From the NCBI GenBank assembly GCA_963680875.1, contig OY804578.1, positions 97,121,689-97,185,688 on the forward strand: a stretch of DNA of 64,000 bases, in the 5' to 3' direction. Source of the stretch: Bathymodiolus brooksi (Eukaryota; Mollusca; Bivalvia; Mytilida; Modiolidae). The translations under genes and the position numbers were made by a program. Position 1 is the first letter of the stretch. Every line of letters begins with the position of its first letter. Under the pieces are notes generated by a model. It made no database searches, had not been told where the DNA came from, and saw only the letters and a program-made list of their open reading frames with translations. This document shows positions 1-15,400 of the stretch, in pieces.

Positions 1-375
1 TAATTTCTAGATTGTTTTCACTGATCATTTTGCTACATCAAAATTTGTGGTATTCCAAATAATCACATAGAATATAACCATATTTTATGTCAATACTTAT
101 GTGTGAAAAGTTGAATTATTTGAGACATTTGGGATCGAATCTGGAATCACAACACCAACCCTTCTCTTCATCATTTTAAATCATCTTAATGTTGGCAGAC
201 CAGTGGTTCAGTTTCTCAGTGTGGTAAGTGAGACTTTTCGGCATCTCTGTTTAACTTGTATATAAATGTATTTTGCATATTTTTAGTTAGTAAGATCTAG
301 TGTCATATTTTTGACTGAAATATTGTTGAAAGTGGCGTTAAACACTACAACCCTAACCCATATTTCTGCTTTTAG
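1..375. other. Intron end with SINE tail
   Basis: No coding signal seen. Positions 314-348 contain a SINE-type 3' tail (GAAATATTGTTGAAAGTGGC followed by GTTAAACAC) that recurs near 1735-1790, 19285-19320 (reverse) and 55205-55250. The tail ends about 28 bases before the exon 1 acceptor, so SINE-derived sequence abuts the splice site. Confidence 0.5.
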
Positions 376-468
376 ATTTCATTATTAGTACTGAGGAAAA
401 TAGCATGTCAACAATATTTGTTGACAATGATAAATCTACAACATTTATTTCCGAAGAGAAATCTACAG
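376..468 (+). CDS. RPTP exon 1 in window: Ser/Thr/Glu stalk
   Basis: Preceded by CTGCTTTTAG and followed by GTATGT; 31 codons, phase 1 in and phase 1 out. The peptide is rich in Ser, Thr, Glu and Asp with two STxF(I/V) repeats ([16 protein letters not shown]), consistent with a flexible, possibly O-glycosylated extracellular linker. It is placed in the gene because phase and direction match the following exons; there is no domain to confirm it, so confidence is moderate. Confidence 0.6.
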
Positions 469-3400
469 GTATGTATTTTTTGCTTAATTATAGATTGATC
501 AAAAATAGCAGTTGTAAGGACAGGCACCACAGGCACTTGGGTCCAGGATTTTTTTTTTTTTTTTCAATTTTACAAGTGTGGACACAGAATTGTATTGTCC
601 TAAAGGCAAGTGTGGATGTCAATATTTCATATTATTAACTTTAAAAAAAAAATCATGGATTTTTTTAATAAAAAACTAATCCTGGATTATTATGTTTGCT
701 TAAAGTCCGGTCCTGTGTTTTTATTTCAAATCTTCATCATAACCCCCTCCCCCTCGTCCTCCCAAGGGATATAAAATTGTATCATTAATAATAAATTAAT
801 AAATAATAAATTCAGATGTTCTATTTAAAATAAATCTCATTTACAAAACCACTAATATTTGTTCAATTTTTAGCGCTGATTTAAGCTTTAGTCGCAACAA
901 TTTTTAATTTTTCTCTTTAAACTGTCGAAACATAACATTTATTTAACGGTAAAATTCACTAATAAAATTCGCCCCCCCCCCCTTTTTTTTTTCTTGTTTA
1001 AATCAATGATCAACAATATTCCAGAATCAAACAAATGAATAAATATAACATAGCATCTTTTTACCATGCGGTGTCAGTGTGTTTTAAATTGGTCATCCAA
1101 TCAGGACGCTCATTATTCTTGTCCAAGATAAAAATACATCGCTAAAATTACCTGTGAGAAAGTCGCGTCCAAACTCAAATCAATACCTGTGGGTGTTTCC
1201 CCACTTCAACTCGTAAATTTACATAGAAATCGGAGATATTTCGTCATAAAACTTCACACATGGTTTTGTCTATCATATTTCTTGAAGACAAACATAAAAT
1301 GTTATTGCATTTATCAATATTGTATTAGTATCAACAGTTTGTTCAACACCGTATATGTTTCTCGATACAGCCGCCCGATTACAGTGACCCGTGACCCAGA
1401 TAAGAAGATCTCAGCAGTTTTGTTTAATCAATAAAATGTGCATCTACGACGTATATGAATCCGTTTGACATGCTTCGCTGTGAAATAAACGCCTTTATGA
1501 ACTATGCCCCATTTTCCTAATACAATGTATCTACTCTAGCACTTGCGTCCAGGATATTTTTTTTTTTCTATTTTATCAATAAAATGTGCATCTACAACGT
1601 ATATGAACCCGTTTGACATGCTTCGTTGTGAAATACACGCCTTTATGAACGATGTACCATTTTCCTAATACAATGTATGTCATGTATCTAATCTACTCTA
1701 TAGTAGATACATTGTATTAGGAAAATGTTTATGAAATTTAACGCCAGTATATTGCTGAAATATTGCCAAAGAAGGCATTAAACAGCATAATAATAATAAT
1801 ATTTAATAATTTCAGAAAGACAGAGCACAATCACCAACAAGGATTACGAAGAGGAAAATACCAAGGAGGGCACAGGTCGAGTATATTTCCACATTTTGTC
1901 TTTACATTTTCGACTAGTGAATTCGAAATGTAATGAGGACTAGATTGCCATTTAAAGTGTAGTCTTGTTTTTTACATTCCCAATGTTTAACTTATCGTCA
2001 ATCATATGTATGCCTGAATTGGTTGATTCATGTTCATGTGCAATTTCTATGTTTCAAACGAGTATAGATTTCTTCACTTAACTGGTTGGGAATTAAGACT
2101 TTACGATGAATACCACCGCCGCTAGAAATTAGATATGTGTTTGTTAAATAATCATGTGTAAAGAAAAAAAATTAAGTGAGAAGGGATAATCTACATAAAG
2201 AAATATTAGGATCAAAAAGAAAAACAAGCGAGTAAGGGTGTCTGTGGATAAAAAAAACCGGATGTTTGTGTAACATATCCATTCTTGATTCTTAGACAAT
2301 AATTGATTTTTCTTTTTCTTCCAATTACAATCTTTATCTAGGGACCACAAGAGCCTCGCGTCAATAAACAATAGCTCTAAATATATGCAAATTTGGATGT
2401 ACATATCACAAATTTACAAATTATGCATTTATATTACTGGTCAAGATAAATCATCTTTTAAAAGATTTTCATTGTAGTTTCTCTTAATCATTGAACCTCA
2501 TATACCCTAGGTCTTTATTGGTCTAAGCTTGAATCTGCATATCACAATGCTGGTTCGTACCATTTCCAATCTGGTTCTTACGAAAAAAATGTTTTAATAT
2601 TTTCCCCAATTACAACCAAATGTTAGTTCCTAAATCATGTAATAAATTTTGGTTACTGTAACGCAGAGCGTTACAAATGTCCCCCAAACGAACAATACAA
2701 GTACTAGTGGTATGAATTAAGAATAGTGTGAGAACATACTGATCACTTGTTCCTCGGAGTAGCATGTTCATCTCATTAGGTCAAGCTTTGGACAACAATA
2801 GCAAGAAGAAAATATAAATAAAAAATAACCAACAAATGTCTTAGAAAAAAATCATTTTTTTCACAGATTATAAATTATTTTGATTTGTTTTGTAACTGGA
2901 AAAAGCTAATGTCTCTGCAGTTAACTGGTCGTTATGAAACAGTTACTAGTATTCCTATCAAACATATCTAGCCAAGTGAATGAAAGCTCAGGTAATTTCA
3001 TTAGATCAGATCTAATCCGAGTCTCTTGTGTGGTAGTAGCTTGCTTTCATCGCACTTGTGAAACTGTCTTATGGGTGCCACACCTCTAGCAGCATCGTCA
3101 GGATCTGAAATCGTGGCCACTTTGCGATGTGCTTTCCGTTTGGATCTTGCCTGCAGGTCGAAGATATGATTTCTGGAAAAAACAAAAAAACAAATGCCAA
3201 ATTAACATGTCTAAAGCTAATTTAAACAATTCGATTATAGGAATTTTCATGAAAACGTATTGCTTAAGTGGCGATCCTGTATTTGCTCAGTTTCATGCTT
3301 TTTTGCACTTTATATTCAAGTCGACCCAACAAGCTGCCGTACAGTACCAATGTTATTTTAGGCAATTTATCGTACAGTACTGAACAATTCGCTGTACAAC

Positions 3401-6400
3401 GCAATGAACATATGTTGACTAAAATCTCCCAGAATAAGCTATTTCTACAAAAATGTGGAATTGAAACTAAGTTATAATGACCAATAGTTGCTACTTTTTC
3501 CGTAAAATACGCGATATGCATCCAAACAATGACGCTCAAGTCGATTTAAAGCGTCGCATGATTATTTTGACAGGTACCAGATGCACTTATTTTGAGTTTA
3601 AATCGACGCATAAAACATTCTGCATGGTTACATATGCTGCGATTCATTGCTACATTTCTTATAAATTGGCATATAGCTCCTTGACAACATAATACAAGTA
3701 TAAACAGGAATAAATTATGAAATTCATATCTCGTGTGTGCGATCCGTCATTGTTCTCCCGCTTGCCTGGTACACAATTTCCGGTGTCAATGATACACAGT
3801 GGTTATTGTAAAATATCGAGTCGAAGCGAGGATTCCCTCTTCGTATTTTGACGACTGTTTCTTACCTTTATGTATATATAAGTAAAACGGCAGCTGCACC
3901 TAGAAACAAAAGTTAGTAGAACGAGAGAGTTGTAACACGAAATGTTGTAAAATATGGATAAATGGTTCAAAGATATACTTCCAGACAAAGATCCATACCA
4001 TAATCGCGGGAGGGACCAAATGAGGAAAAAGGGGGTCCGGAATTCGAGTGCCTGTGGTCCAGATAGCCGGTTGTAGGGTGTGGTAATATAACGACTGGAT
4101 TATTCGGGTTACGTAACACCCGTCAAATTAAAAGCGGGATAACTCTTGCTCAAATCTGTGAACAATGAAATGTTTGCGGGAAAAAATTGACCGATTCACT
4201 GTGGATAACTGGATTTATTCTTCACATGAATAAATCCTATTATGAACTAACGTAATTAACATGCTCAAAATGCTCAACATGCTCAAAATCAAAATATTGG
4301 CACGCGAAAACAAAACATATTTAAATTTATTCTATTTTAGGGACCGACCATTTAACTTGCAAGGGGGAGGTTATGGTTTTTTGTTTCGTTCCGAAATTTT
4401 TTTCCGGACAACACGAGTTAGAATATTTATTTTTTTTGTCGCGCAAAGCGCAATTTTTTTTTCCAGAAATCAACATTAGGTTATATGACAAAAACTCTGA
4501 ATCAGATTCAGGAAGAATAGACCAAACGAAAAAGGCGAAAAAAGAGGACAAAAAATGAAACTAAGCATTGACCAATACAACCGAGATAAACCGATGTGCT
4601 CCCGAGGGGTAAGCAGCTCGTGAGTAACAAATCAATCAATTTATCAGTACAATACATTCAACCCACCCATAATCGGCTTCAAGAGGTATTTTCATTTGAG
4701 GAATCTTAATAATTGCTGATATCAGATATGGTCATTTTAATGGATAGACATTAAATATCTGTTTTCAATAACGTACATAAAACATTCACAGAACTAGCAT
4801 ATTGCATTGTGTTTTCGTCTTACTTAGTGTGCAGTGGGGTACCTGTAAAGTGCGAAACGAAATAGAAACGAAACCAAACCAAACGAAACGAAACGAAATC
4901 AAACAAAACCGAACGAAACGAAACGAAACCGATCGAAACGAAACGAAACGAAATGTAACGAAAAAAAAAACAAAAAAACCGAACGAAACGAAACGAAATG
5001 TAACGAAAAAAGAATGAAAAATGCAATATGGCATGAAGACTAAGAGGGTTTATAATATATTGATTATCCAAATTTAGAAGACTTAAAGGGTTCCCGGTTT
5101 TATACTATAATATGATTATCCAAATTTATTATACCTCAGCATTTTTTTTCTATATGAAATTTTAAACAACTGATAGAATTACTACTTTCGCATACTTGAT
5201 AATAATACTTAGATGACTGTTGTCGGGTCAATAGATTCCGAACTGTTGCCGTCTGAAAAACTCACGGACTTTTTGTAAAGTACTAGTACTCCTTTCGATT
5301 GAATTTTTGATTATCACAAGGTCGCTTTCAGCCAATGGAGTGACATCTTTTCGTGGACTTTTTTTTACACGATTTATTGTTACTGTACAGCCGATATGAG
5401 ACAGAAAGTATAGAGCATGGACATGTTCGGTGGTTGAAATTCTCGGATTAGACTATACTGGGGTGACATATTGGACAACCCAGCTGGTCCCAAATGCGGA
5501 GCAGAGGCCGTTTAACATTTCGGAGCACCTTGGCCTATACTTGGTTTTTAAAAGTTTAAAACATAAATCGTTGTTAAGGTGCAAGGCATCGCACAGTCAT
5601 GTATTTTTTTCTCCTCACGGTTTGTGATTTCGTGCTATTAAAGCTTTTGTTTAAGACAGCACGACTAATGTGTGTGAAAAAAGTATGGCTTTTTGTCAGA
5701 GGACCTTTTTGTCTTAAGCTACATGTAGTTGTCAGTTAACTTCGATTATTCAGTTGTGAGACCCTACTCGTTTTCAATTTGTTTAAACTTGCTTGTTCAA
5801 TCTATTGTTGATCTTGTATGTTTCTTGTTTTGTCTCGTATTATAGACACTGGTTCGTTCTGATTTTTACTGTGTCTTATTTGTTCTTATTTTTTATCAGT
5901 GGTCTGCATTCAGAGAGAGGGTTGAGTGCTCATGTAACTGATGCAACCTCGTCACATTTAATGTGCTAGTCCCAAGTCAGGTGATATTTTGAAAATGAAT
6001 TTGCTGTTAGCTTTTAATGAACACTGAATTCACTTCACATTTACTGTTAAGTGTTTTCAGTAATTTTCGATTCTATGTTATCTGTTTTTAATCAAAATTG
6101 ATTTCCTGTTTTGTTGTTTGTGGATCTGGACCATCCATTGCCCCTAATAAATGAGCCATTTGTAACTTCAATGCACATTTAACGGCTATAGATTAATATC
6201 AATCATACCGCTTTTAACACGACCACGATAGGACCGTGTTGACCTTCAACGCTGAAGGGCGTGAGTGTCTAACTCCGAGGGAACGGTCTTTGAAGACCAT
6301 CCAAGCAGTGACCAGGATTATCATTGAAAGAGCAGAACTTATAATTTAAGCGTTCTTCCTTGACACAGTAACAATGAATCGTGTGAAAAAATCCCCGAAA

Positions 6401-9400
6401 ACATGTTTCTCCATTGCCTGAAAGTGATTGAAATTCATACATTATTATATTAATGGCATTAATACAGATTAGGCGCAGCCTGTGAAAGAAATCGTGTGAC
6501 GAAAACTGAGAGAGGCGAGACAAGAATGTTTAACGATTGTCCATTTTTAGAATAAATTGAGCGTTTTAGACAAAGATATTGTAAGGGTTTTTGAATTTTT
6601 TCTTGTTATTTTTAAACTGAACATTTTGATTTCATTCAAATCAAAAATCTACTTTCACTTTAACTTCAGTCCGTATTTTCTTGTTTGTGCGGAAAGCTGA
6701 GATACCTTCCGGTTTAATTTTGTTCATTATGGATCACGTGACCATTTATTTACTACACAAATATTACCGTTTAGCGCGCATCTGCGATGCTCGCTATGAA
6801 TTAATTAAACCCTTTGTCTTCATACTACATTTTTCTTTCTCTGGTCGAATTATATCGAAAATTTTACCCGATTTCGTTTCGTTTGATTTCGTTTCGTTTC
6901 GATCGGTTTTTCGTTTCGTTTCGTTTGATTTCGTTTCGTTTCGTTTCGATCGGTTTTTCGTTTCGCTTTGTTTGATTTCGTTTCGTTTCGTTCGGTTTCG
7001 TTTCGTTCGGTTTCGTTTCGTTTTTATTTCGTTTCGTACTTTACAGGTACCAGGTGCGGTGAGGGATATTTTGGAATGAATTGTACACTGCGATGTTATT
7101 GCAAAAATGGATATTGCAACTCTACCTCAGGAGTATGCCAGGAAAACAAGTGTAAAAAAGGATGGACAGTGGAGTTTTGCAATGAAGGTAATGTATTATA
7201 CTCTTAATATTATACCTGCGTATTTTGATATTTCGATGTTGTTTAATACAGTACATACACAGGCATTTGTTTCATTCAAAAAATATATGCCCCATCCTCT
7301 TCCTTACTTCAAGGTAAACATCTACCCTTTCCCCCTTCCCCACTTCGCCTCAATATGTTTCGCTTATTTGTGATCCTTTCGCTGACCCAATTATATCGTT
7401 ACACTCCCGAGATATTTCTCTTTTCCACTGCCACATTTAAATATACCTATCCAGGGGCGGCCCCCCTCCCTAAAATTGGAAACAATATGATTTGTTGGCG
7501 TTAAATCGTGATTTTTCACACGAAATACCCCAAACATGTTCGCTCCTCCCTCCGCTCGGCGCAATTTTTTTAAGTGCGCCCCTCCCCCCTAACTTGAAAT
7601 CCTGGATACACCCCTGCTACCGGGCCACTCTCAGACGAATTGAACAAGAATAGTCAGCGAACGTGGCTTAGTGAAAATTTAATTCATTGAAACGGATACA
7701 GCCACTTCTGGTCCGGTTTAAATTGATTTAGAAAATAAAAAAAGTTGCTTTAAAAATCAAATGTCAGTAATTTGGAGTTGAACATATTTCTATAATCTGC
7801 ATTGGAACAATTATCTGTATTTTAAAAGGCTTACTTTACATTTGAGAGGAGATGATCATGTGGCATTGTTACACATGGCCGATCTAGAGAATTCCGAATG
7901 CATATGAAAAATCCAGCGCAAACCGGAAGTGGCTGTATCCGTTTCAATGATGTAAATTTTCACTAAGCCATTTTTGCTGACATTTCTTGTCCAATTCGTC
8001 TGAGGGGGGCCCGGTAGCGATATTTAAATGTGGCAGTCGAAAAGAAAAATATCTCTAGAGTGTAACGATATAATTGGGTCAGTGAAAGGATCACAAATAA
8101 GGGGAAAATATTGAGGCGAAGTGGGGAAGGGGAAAAGGGTAGATGTTTACCTTGAAGTAAGGAAGAGGAGGGGGCATATAGTTTTGGAATGAAACAAGTG
8201 CCTGTGAGTACATATCATATTCTTATTCAACAAATGGTTTACAATGATAAATTCTAGGCAACCGTACATGCAATGCTCGGTTACGTAATTAATAGAAATG
8301 CATACACAATGTCGGTGATGTCAATTTTTTAACGAATGTATTTGTTCATTCCTGACTACTTGACTAAAAAGTGCATTTAGGGATAACATTTTAGATTTCT
8401 AATCTTGACCCAAGACATATTACCAAATAATTAATTGGAAGCACATCATGGAAAGTATTGTGGCAGAACAACCCAGGGGCGGATCCAGGATTTCAAGTTA
8501 GGGGAGGCGCACTTAAAAAAATTACGCCGAGCGTAGGGAGGCGCGAAAAATGTTAGGGTATTTCGTGTGAAAAATCACGATTTTACGCCAAAAAAATCAC
8601 ATTTTTTCCAATTTTAGGGGGGCGCGCCGGCTGCGCCCCCCCCCCCCCCCTGGATCCGCCCCTGCAACCAACACAATGTATCAATGGGATTCAAACTTTC
8701 ACCTATATATAAATTGCAAATGACATCTTAAGTTGACAAGTTCGTTCACAAGGAAACTGAGTGACACACTATTCTCTTTTATTCGCCCTATGATTTAGAA
8801 ACCCCGTTGTGCATATATTATTGTTACGTTTATAATGAATAAATATGGAAGTCAGTTATCGATGTATATATATATTAATATTATAATTTTCAAAGCACAA
8901 ACGAATATTAATTACTTATAAAACTCAACACATATATAGTATGCGTGTTTCTACTAATGTAGCAGCCTTTAATCATAGATCAAATACACATTTTTAAACA
9001 ATAATGCCCAGAATATAGGCATCAATATTCATCAGTATACATTGTACATCACAAGAGACATGTCATAAATATCTATAAAAGACAAATACACCTGTTATTT
9101 TGCAGTTAAGATATCACCAATAACAATGTTACTTAATAGATGGGTGGGGTTGAGTTAACAAAAATAAATACAGTAATTCGTGCTGCTACTACTATTGTCA
9201 AACTTCAAATAATTCATAAAACTACTTAAAAACCCAAATAACCTTAAATTGAACGAAATATTCAAGCACTACATATCCTGTAGTCCATTATATTTTATTT
9301 GCGGGCCAATCATTTAAATACATTCGAACCGACAATTCTAATATTAGACCATGTGTAACATTAACGTTTTATAAATATAATATGATAATAGGTATAACAA

Positions 9401-12400
9401 TACAATACAATACAATACAATATATTTTATTCCAATTAAGGTCCCTCAAGGGGCAATAACAAATATACATTCATAATTATATCAACAGTTACAACAATAC
9501 AGAATGGAGACATATGTTCTTAAACAAGACAATTCTAACTATTTAAATGATATATGTTACAAAAAATATATAAATAAATAAATAGGCTGTGTTCGGCAGC
9601 ACGACCCGAGGAGAGGCAATGAGTAATGTATAGTTGCAGTGTATCGTATGGTTGAAGAATGGACTACATGTATGCGATTACTTAGCTGGAGGAGACACCA
9701 GGGGACGAAGTCCAATATTTAAAAAAAAAATATTAACTCCGATATATGGACCTATAATTTTACGTCTCAATTTCATAGAAAATATTATTTCGGACAGGAG
9801 GAGGAAGAAATGAAACTCTGTTTAATGATATTGTCAGTCCCGATAAATAATCTAAAATCTAAAAGATTTGAAAAAGTAGGATTTTATCTAAAATCTAAAA
9901 TCTAAAAGATTTGAAGAAGTAGCATCTTATCTAAAATCTAAAATCTATAATCTAAAATCTAAAAGATTTTGCAGTCCATGTACGCACTCTCCAGGACGGT
10001 TACTAAATAAGCATCCATAAGGAAATCATATACTGGGTTGATTACTTATTAATAGCTTTATTATATGTTAATATATCATTTCTTTTTTTTATCGTGTTAT
10101 ATTAAAGGTAAACAACTCTGGAGCAGCGAAAGTTGCCGGAATATTTTACGAAAAAGAATAATTAAAAATATAAAAATCCAATTACCAGCAATATCCATGC
10201 ACGTACGCCTTCCTCAATCACTCATCTCGATGTCTATACAAAAACTATATACAAATCGGTCGTCTTTTGCGCAATCGGCGAGGTTTTCGCGACCGGGTGC
10301 TTCACTTTCAATTATGGCCAACTTATGCAAGAAAAGATAACTCTGTACTGGTTCCCGATCCTCTTCTCTCTATCTGTCGTTCTGAAACACAAATTACCAG
10401 TACCAGTTTATTGATCTTAGAAAACGTGCCGTTTTCAAACTGAAAAAGATTGAAATAAGGAAAAATATGACTGAATCAAAGGAAAAACCGTTAACCACTT
10501 GGTTGATGAAAAATATTGTTAAAGGTGATGGTTCTGAATACCTAGATTTTGAGGAAATATCTTCAAAACTGACATCCATCTTACCAAAAAAAAAAGTTGG
10601 GACAATTAGTCTTAAAACTTTTCAGTAATGTTGAAAGAAAAACAGGGCGCAGCAGAGGTAATTAGCAAAACGTAGCAGAACATGTTTGCAATTGATAGCT
10701 TTATATCTAACCCAATGACTATTCTCATTGCATCCCACTTTTTCAAATCTTTTAGATTTTAGATAAGATCCTACTTTTTCAAATCTTTTTAGATTTTAGA
10801 TAAGATCCTAGTTTTTCAAATCTTTTAGATTTTAGATTATTTATCTGCTAGATTTATAATAACCAGTGTATATACATATTTTATGAGTCGTTTTATGTGA
10901 CAGTGATAGGAACTTTTATAAATATTTATTATGCGCGTCACTATATTATGGTGGTGAATTGACATATTATGTATTTTATACTGTGGTGATAGTGACTTTT
11001 ATGTATACTAGATAGTGACTTTTATATATATACTATATATTTTACGCGTCGTAATTATTATGGTGGTGGATTAACCTTCCTCTCATATTGAGGTGTGCCT
11101 TGATTGGCAGAAATTCGTCTACAGATACAGATACAGATTGCCAGCTTTTGACACATTCTCTCTGAAAATTGTTATAGCCGGTTCATAATTATCATCAGGC
11201 AATATTTCAACTTTTGAACATTATCACAAATTAGGACAGCTGATTTTCTTTTAAGATCAAATTTATTATCTAAATTTAATTCTAAAAAGTCGATATTTTT
11301 TCCATTTACAATAACTTCCCATCTACCTTCTTTCAATAATTTTCAATAATTTTATTTCTGTCATTATTTTATTACCATTGACAATAAGTCCAGTGAAATG
11401 GCCAATAGTTATACATTCAAATGTAGTTGAAATTATAAAAAAATCCACTTGGCAAACAAGAAGGTATATCAGTTCATGCCAGTACATGCTCATTGTGTGA
11501 ACTGCTTGGTAACTGAGTGAGTCTGAGTCTGAGACCATTTTATGCTATAATATCTTTGTGTTACTTTTTACCAATTAGGTGGTGTTATTTTTAAGCTTGA
11601 TATTTTGTAAACAGGAATAAATATTACTGTTCGGGAGCGTTTCAGGTTGCACCTGCCTCATATTATAATAGAGTAGAGGATCAAGGATTTTTGTGTTTTT
11701 AGAAATGGGCTTATATCGATCTCGGATTGAGTTTTTGGTAATGTTTGAAGTTGTTTAACACTGTTTATAATGAAAACGTCCCACAAAAGTGATGAATTAA
11801 AAAAAAATTAAAAAAGGGGGTCTACAAATCGGGTACCTATGTGTTTAATGGGCTAGAACATACTGCGATTTTGAGTCATTTTTTAACATTCATAACCGGA
11901 AGTAGTTCCAGAGTTTCAACTATAGGAGTAATACCACTAAAGAATTCTCCATAGACTTCTATGTTAAATAAAAAAAAATTGAGCTTTCATACAGGATTCA
12001 TCTTAAGTTTAATCTAAGTGACACTCATATCTTATGGAAGGGGTACCTAATTGGAAGCTTAACTCCGAAAATCAACATACATTTAATGGCATATAAGAAA
12101 AAACAGACAGTCTGAAGATGTCTACCGTCAAAAATCCTACTTTCACTTTCGATTTAACACAAATTCAGGTGGTTTCTTTCCAATGCAATCAATTTTTTAT
12201 TTAAAACCACAAGGACATCAAATATGGACTTAAAATTATCCTAAAATATGTAGGTGTCTGCTGACATTCAGTATTTTGCCGTATCTAATCAGGTTTATTT
12301 TTTATCAAACAATGTAGGAATCCATTTTGTGTTTACGTACTACTTTCCCATACGTTCTTTTCGACTTTTACCATTGTTTAGTGGCAATACACCTAAGAGC

Positions 12401-15400
12401 AATAAAAACTTGTTTCTCTAACCTTTTCCTTGCCTTATTTATATTCCTATACCAATATCCAGTCAAAAAAACTATATCAGGTATATGGCAGTCCAATATT
12501 TGAAAGAATTTATGTCCATATACAAAGGTACCTCCATGAAGCTTTTAAAGAAAAAATCTGATTTTTCAGCTGTTGAGTTCAGATTGTGAAATAACATGAC
12601 AATGGCTTTTTATCTCAATATATTACAAGTATAAAGCTGATTTTCAACACAATAAGCAACTGATGACATGTAAATCTGCTTCATTTGTACATTTAACATC
12701 TAATTAATATGAAAAAAATTATTTTAAGCATACCCCCCCCCCTCCCCCTCTTTTTTTTTTGGCCTCATAGAAATGATCTCACAATATACTAAATTATGTT
12801 AATTCATGCTATGTTCCCATTAATTATGCATTGCAAGACATTAAATAAGACCTAATACCTAGATATTAAGCAAACATTACTTCAAACTGCCCAAAATTTG
12901 TAAAATTATGATTGTTGATTTTCAGATTTCTGTTATTTCTTGTGACCTGCAATTGTAATTTTCTTCAAAACTCAATAAATGAATGTTTCTTGGCAACTTT
13001 TGTTATGTTTCAAGTTAACCGGATGCACAAATGTACATTTACAGTCAATTTATACTCTAAAAATATAAAATCCACATTAACAATTTGAAAAATTAACAGT
13101 AAATGTCCAGTGACAAATGCAATTTTCCTGGGATCACTAAAATTACCTGGTTTTAAGTACATAATTCTGAAATAAAGCTGCTTTCTATAGCCTTATATTT
13201 TTTCATATGTACATTTTACATGTGTTCTAACTATAACTACCAAAATTCATGAAGAAAAATAAGTTGGATTATAAAATTTTCAAAAACGGTATCACCATAT
13301 ACCATATTTGAAGTCGACTAAATGCCGCAACATGAAATTTTTAAAATTCTTGATTTTTGCAATCTTTTTCCACATCATCTGCCCATTTACTACAAAAACA
13401 CATTAAATCCACCAGTCTCAATAATTGTAGTCATAAATAAGTATAAAATTATATTTCAATACCCTCTGTGCATGTACATCTAGTGCATGGGGAATATTTT
13501 CCAAAATATTGCATAATATTCATATTGAAGCTGTAACATGACACCTTGATGTATTTTGTAACATTTTGGTGTGGAAAATGTCAAACTGGGTCTGTTGTGA
13601 CTGTTCAAACCCAACTTGAGCATGGTACCATCAAAATTTAATTTCTTGTTTTTTGTCTAAAAGGAGTAATACCACTAAAGAATTCTCCATAGACTTCTAT
13701 GTTAAATAAAAAAAAATTGAGCTTTCATACAGGATTCATCTTAAGTTTAATCTAAGTGACACTCATATCTTATGGAAGGGGTACCTAATTGGAAGCTTAA
13801 CTCCGAAAATCAACATACATTTAATGGCATATAAGAAAAAACAGACAGTCTGAAGATGTCTACCGTCAAAAATCCTACTTTCACTTTCGATTTAACACAA
13901 ATTCAGGTGGTTTCTTTCCAATGCAATCAATTTTTTATTTAAAACCACAAGGACATCAAATATGGACTTAAAATTATCCTAAAATATGTAGGTGTCTGCT
14001 GACATTCAGTATTTTGCAGTATCTAATCAGGTTTATTTTTTATCAAACAATGTAGGAATCCATTTTGTGTTTACGTACTATTTTCCCATACGTTCTTTTC
14101 GACTGTTACCCATGTTTAGTGGCAATACACCTATGCATACAACATTTTGATTAACGAGTTTATTACAAATCTATGAGTTGAAAAGAAGGTACGAAACGAC
14201 CTGATACAAAACGACCAGGTTACGAAATGTCCTGCACCCTTCCAGATTACTGTGCATCCGATTTTCTGCAGATTTAACCATGTATTGGTTTCCGGTGTAT
14301 GATTTCCGGTGCAAGGAATTTAAGCCATTAGTGATATGGAAAAATATTGCTATTTCTACCATAGTTGGGACTTCGTCCCATAATATGATAATACATGTAG
14401 GTGTTACCTAACTTGGGTCCAAGTACAATAAAAAAAAATAAACAATTATATGAGACAGGTGCTACCTGTAAGTGCCAACGAAGCACAATCCACATTATCT
14501 AATATTTAAATCATGTAAATCCTTGGGATGATTGAAATAGAAATTTTACTTACTTTTGTGTACATTTTGGAGTGTACTGTAGTACTATGCAATGTAAGGA
14601 TGCTCTTTCCATCTATTGAAACAGGCACGGCCATGAATGCTCGCGAATCTGAAAATTATCTGCCAATTTCATGCTCATTCAGTGCATCAAAATAGTGTCG
14701 AGATATTTTGGGTGGAGATATATCGGGGACGACTTTTTTTAGGGCCGAGATATATCGGGGACATTAATAACCGGAAGTAGTTGCAGATTACCGCGCATCC
14801 GATTTTCTGCAGATTTAATCATGTATTGGTTTCCGGTGTGTTATTTCCGGTGCATAAAATTTAAGCCATTAGTGATATGGATCTGAAATCAAAATATTGC
14901 TATTTCTACCATACTTGGGACTTCGTCTAGTTCTAATAATAAAACTCTAAATGCTCGCTTACTTGCAAGGGTTTTAACAGGATGCCATTACACGTAATGG
15001 AGCAGCCACCAAGATTTTTTGCACTCGCTTACAGAGTTTCTGATGCCTGCATTTATCAATAATAAGACATAACCTTTCATTTTGTCCACTATTATAACAA
15101 GTTCTTATCACCTACCAGTATTTTAGAATGTAATTCCCACAAAATAAAAATCCATGTTTACTTTCTCTCTGGACATTTTGAATTTTGTCATTTCCGACCT
15201 CACTTTGGTATTTTCCTTATTTGGATGTCGATACCATATTTGGCGATTTGAGGCGTGAATGTTTACATCAACCGTGAGTAAGCATCATAGTAAGAAATAC
15301 CATATTTAGAAAAGCTCCGCCTTCCGTAGTTTCCGGTTATGGGGAACGATCGATCAATTTGAACAAGGTTGTTGTTGCCTTTGAAAAGCATACATTTCTC

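Noticed and set aside
4786..5071. Phe/Arg-rich and Lys/Asn-rich ORFs
   Set aside because: Pure translation products of the (CGAAA)n repeat in several frames.
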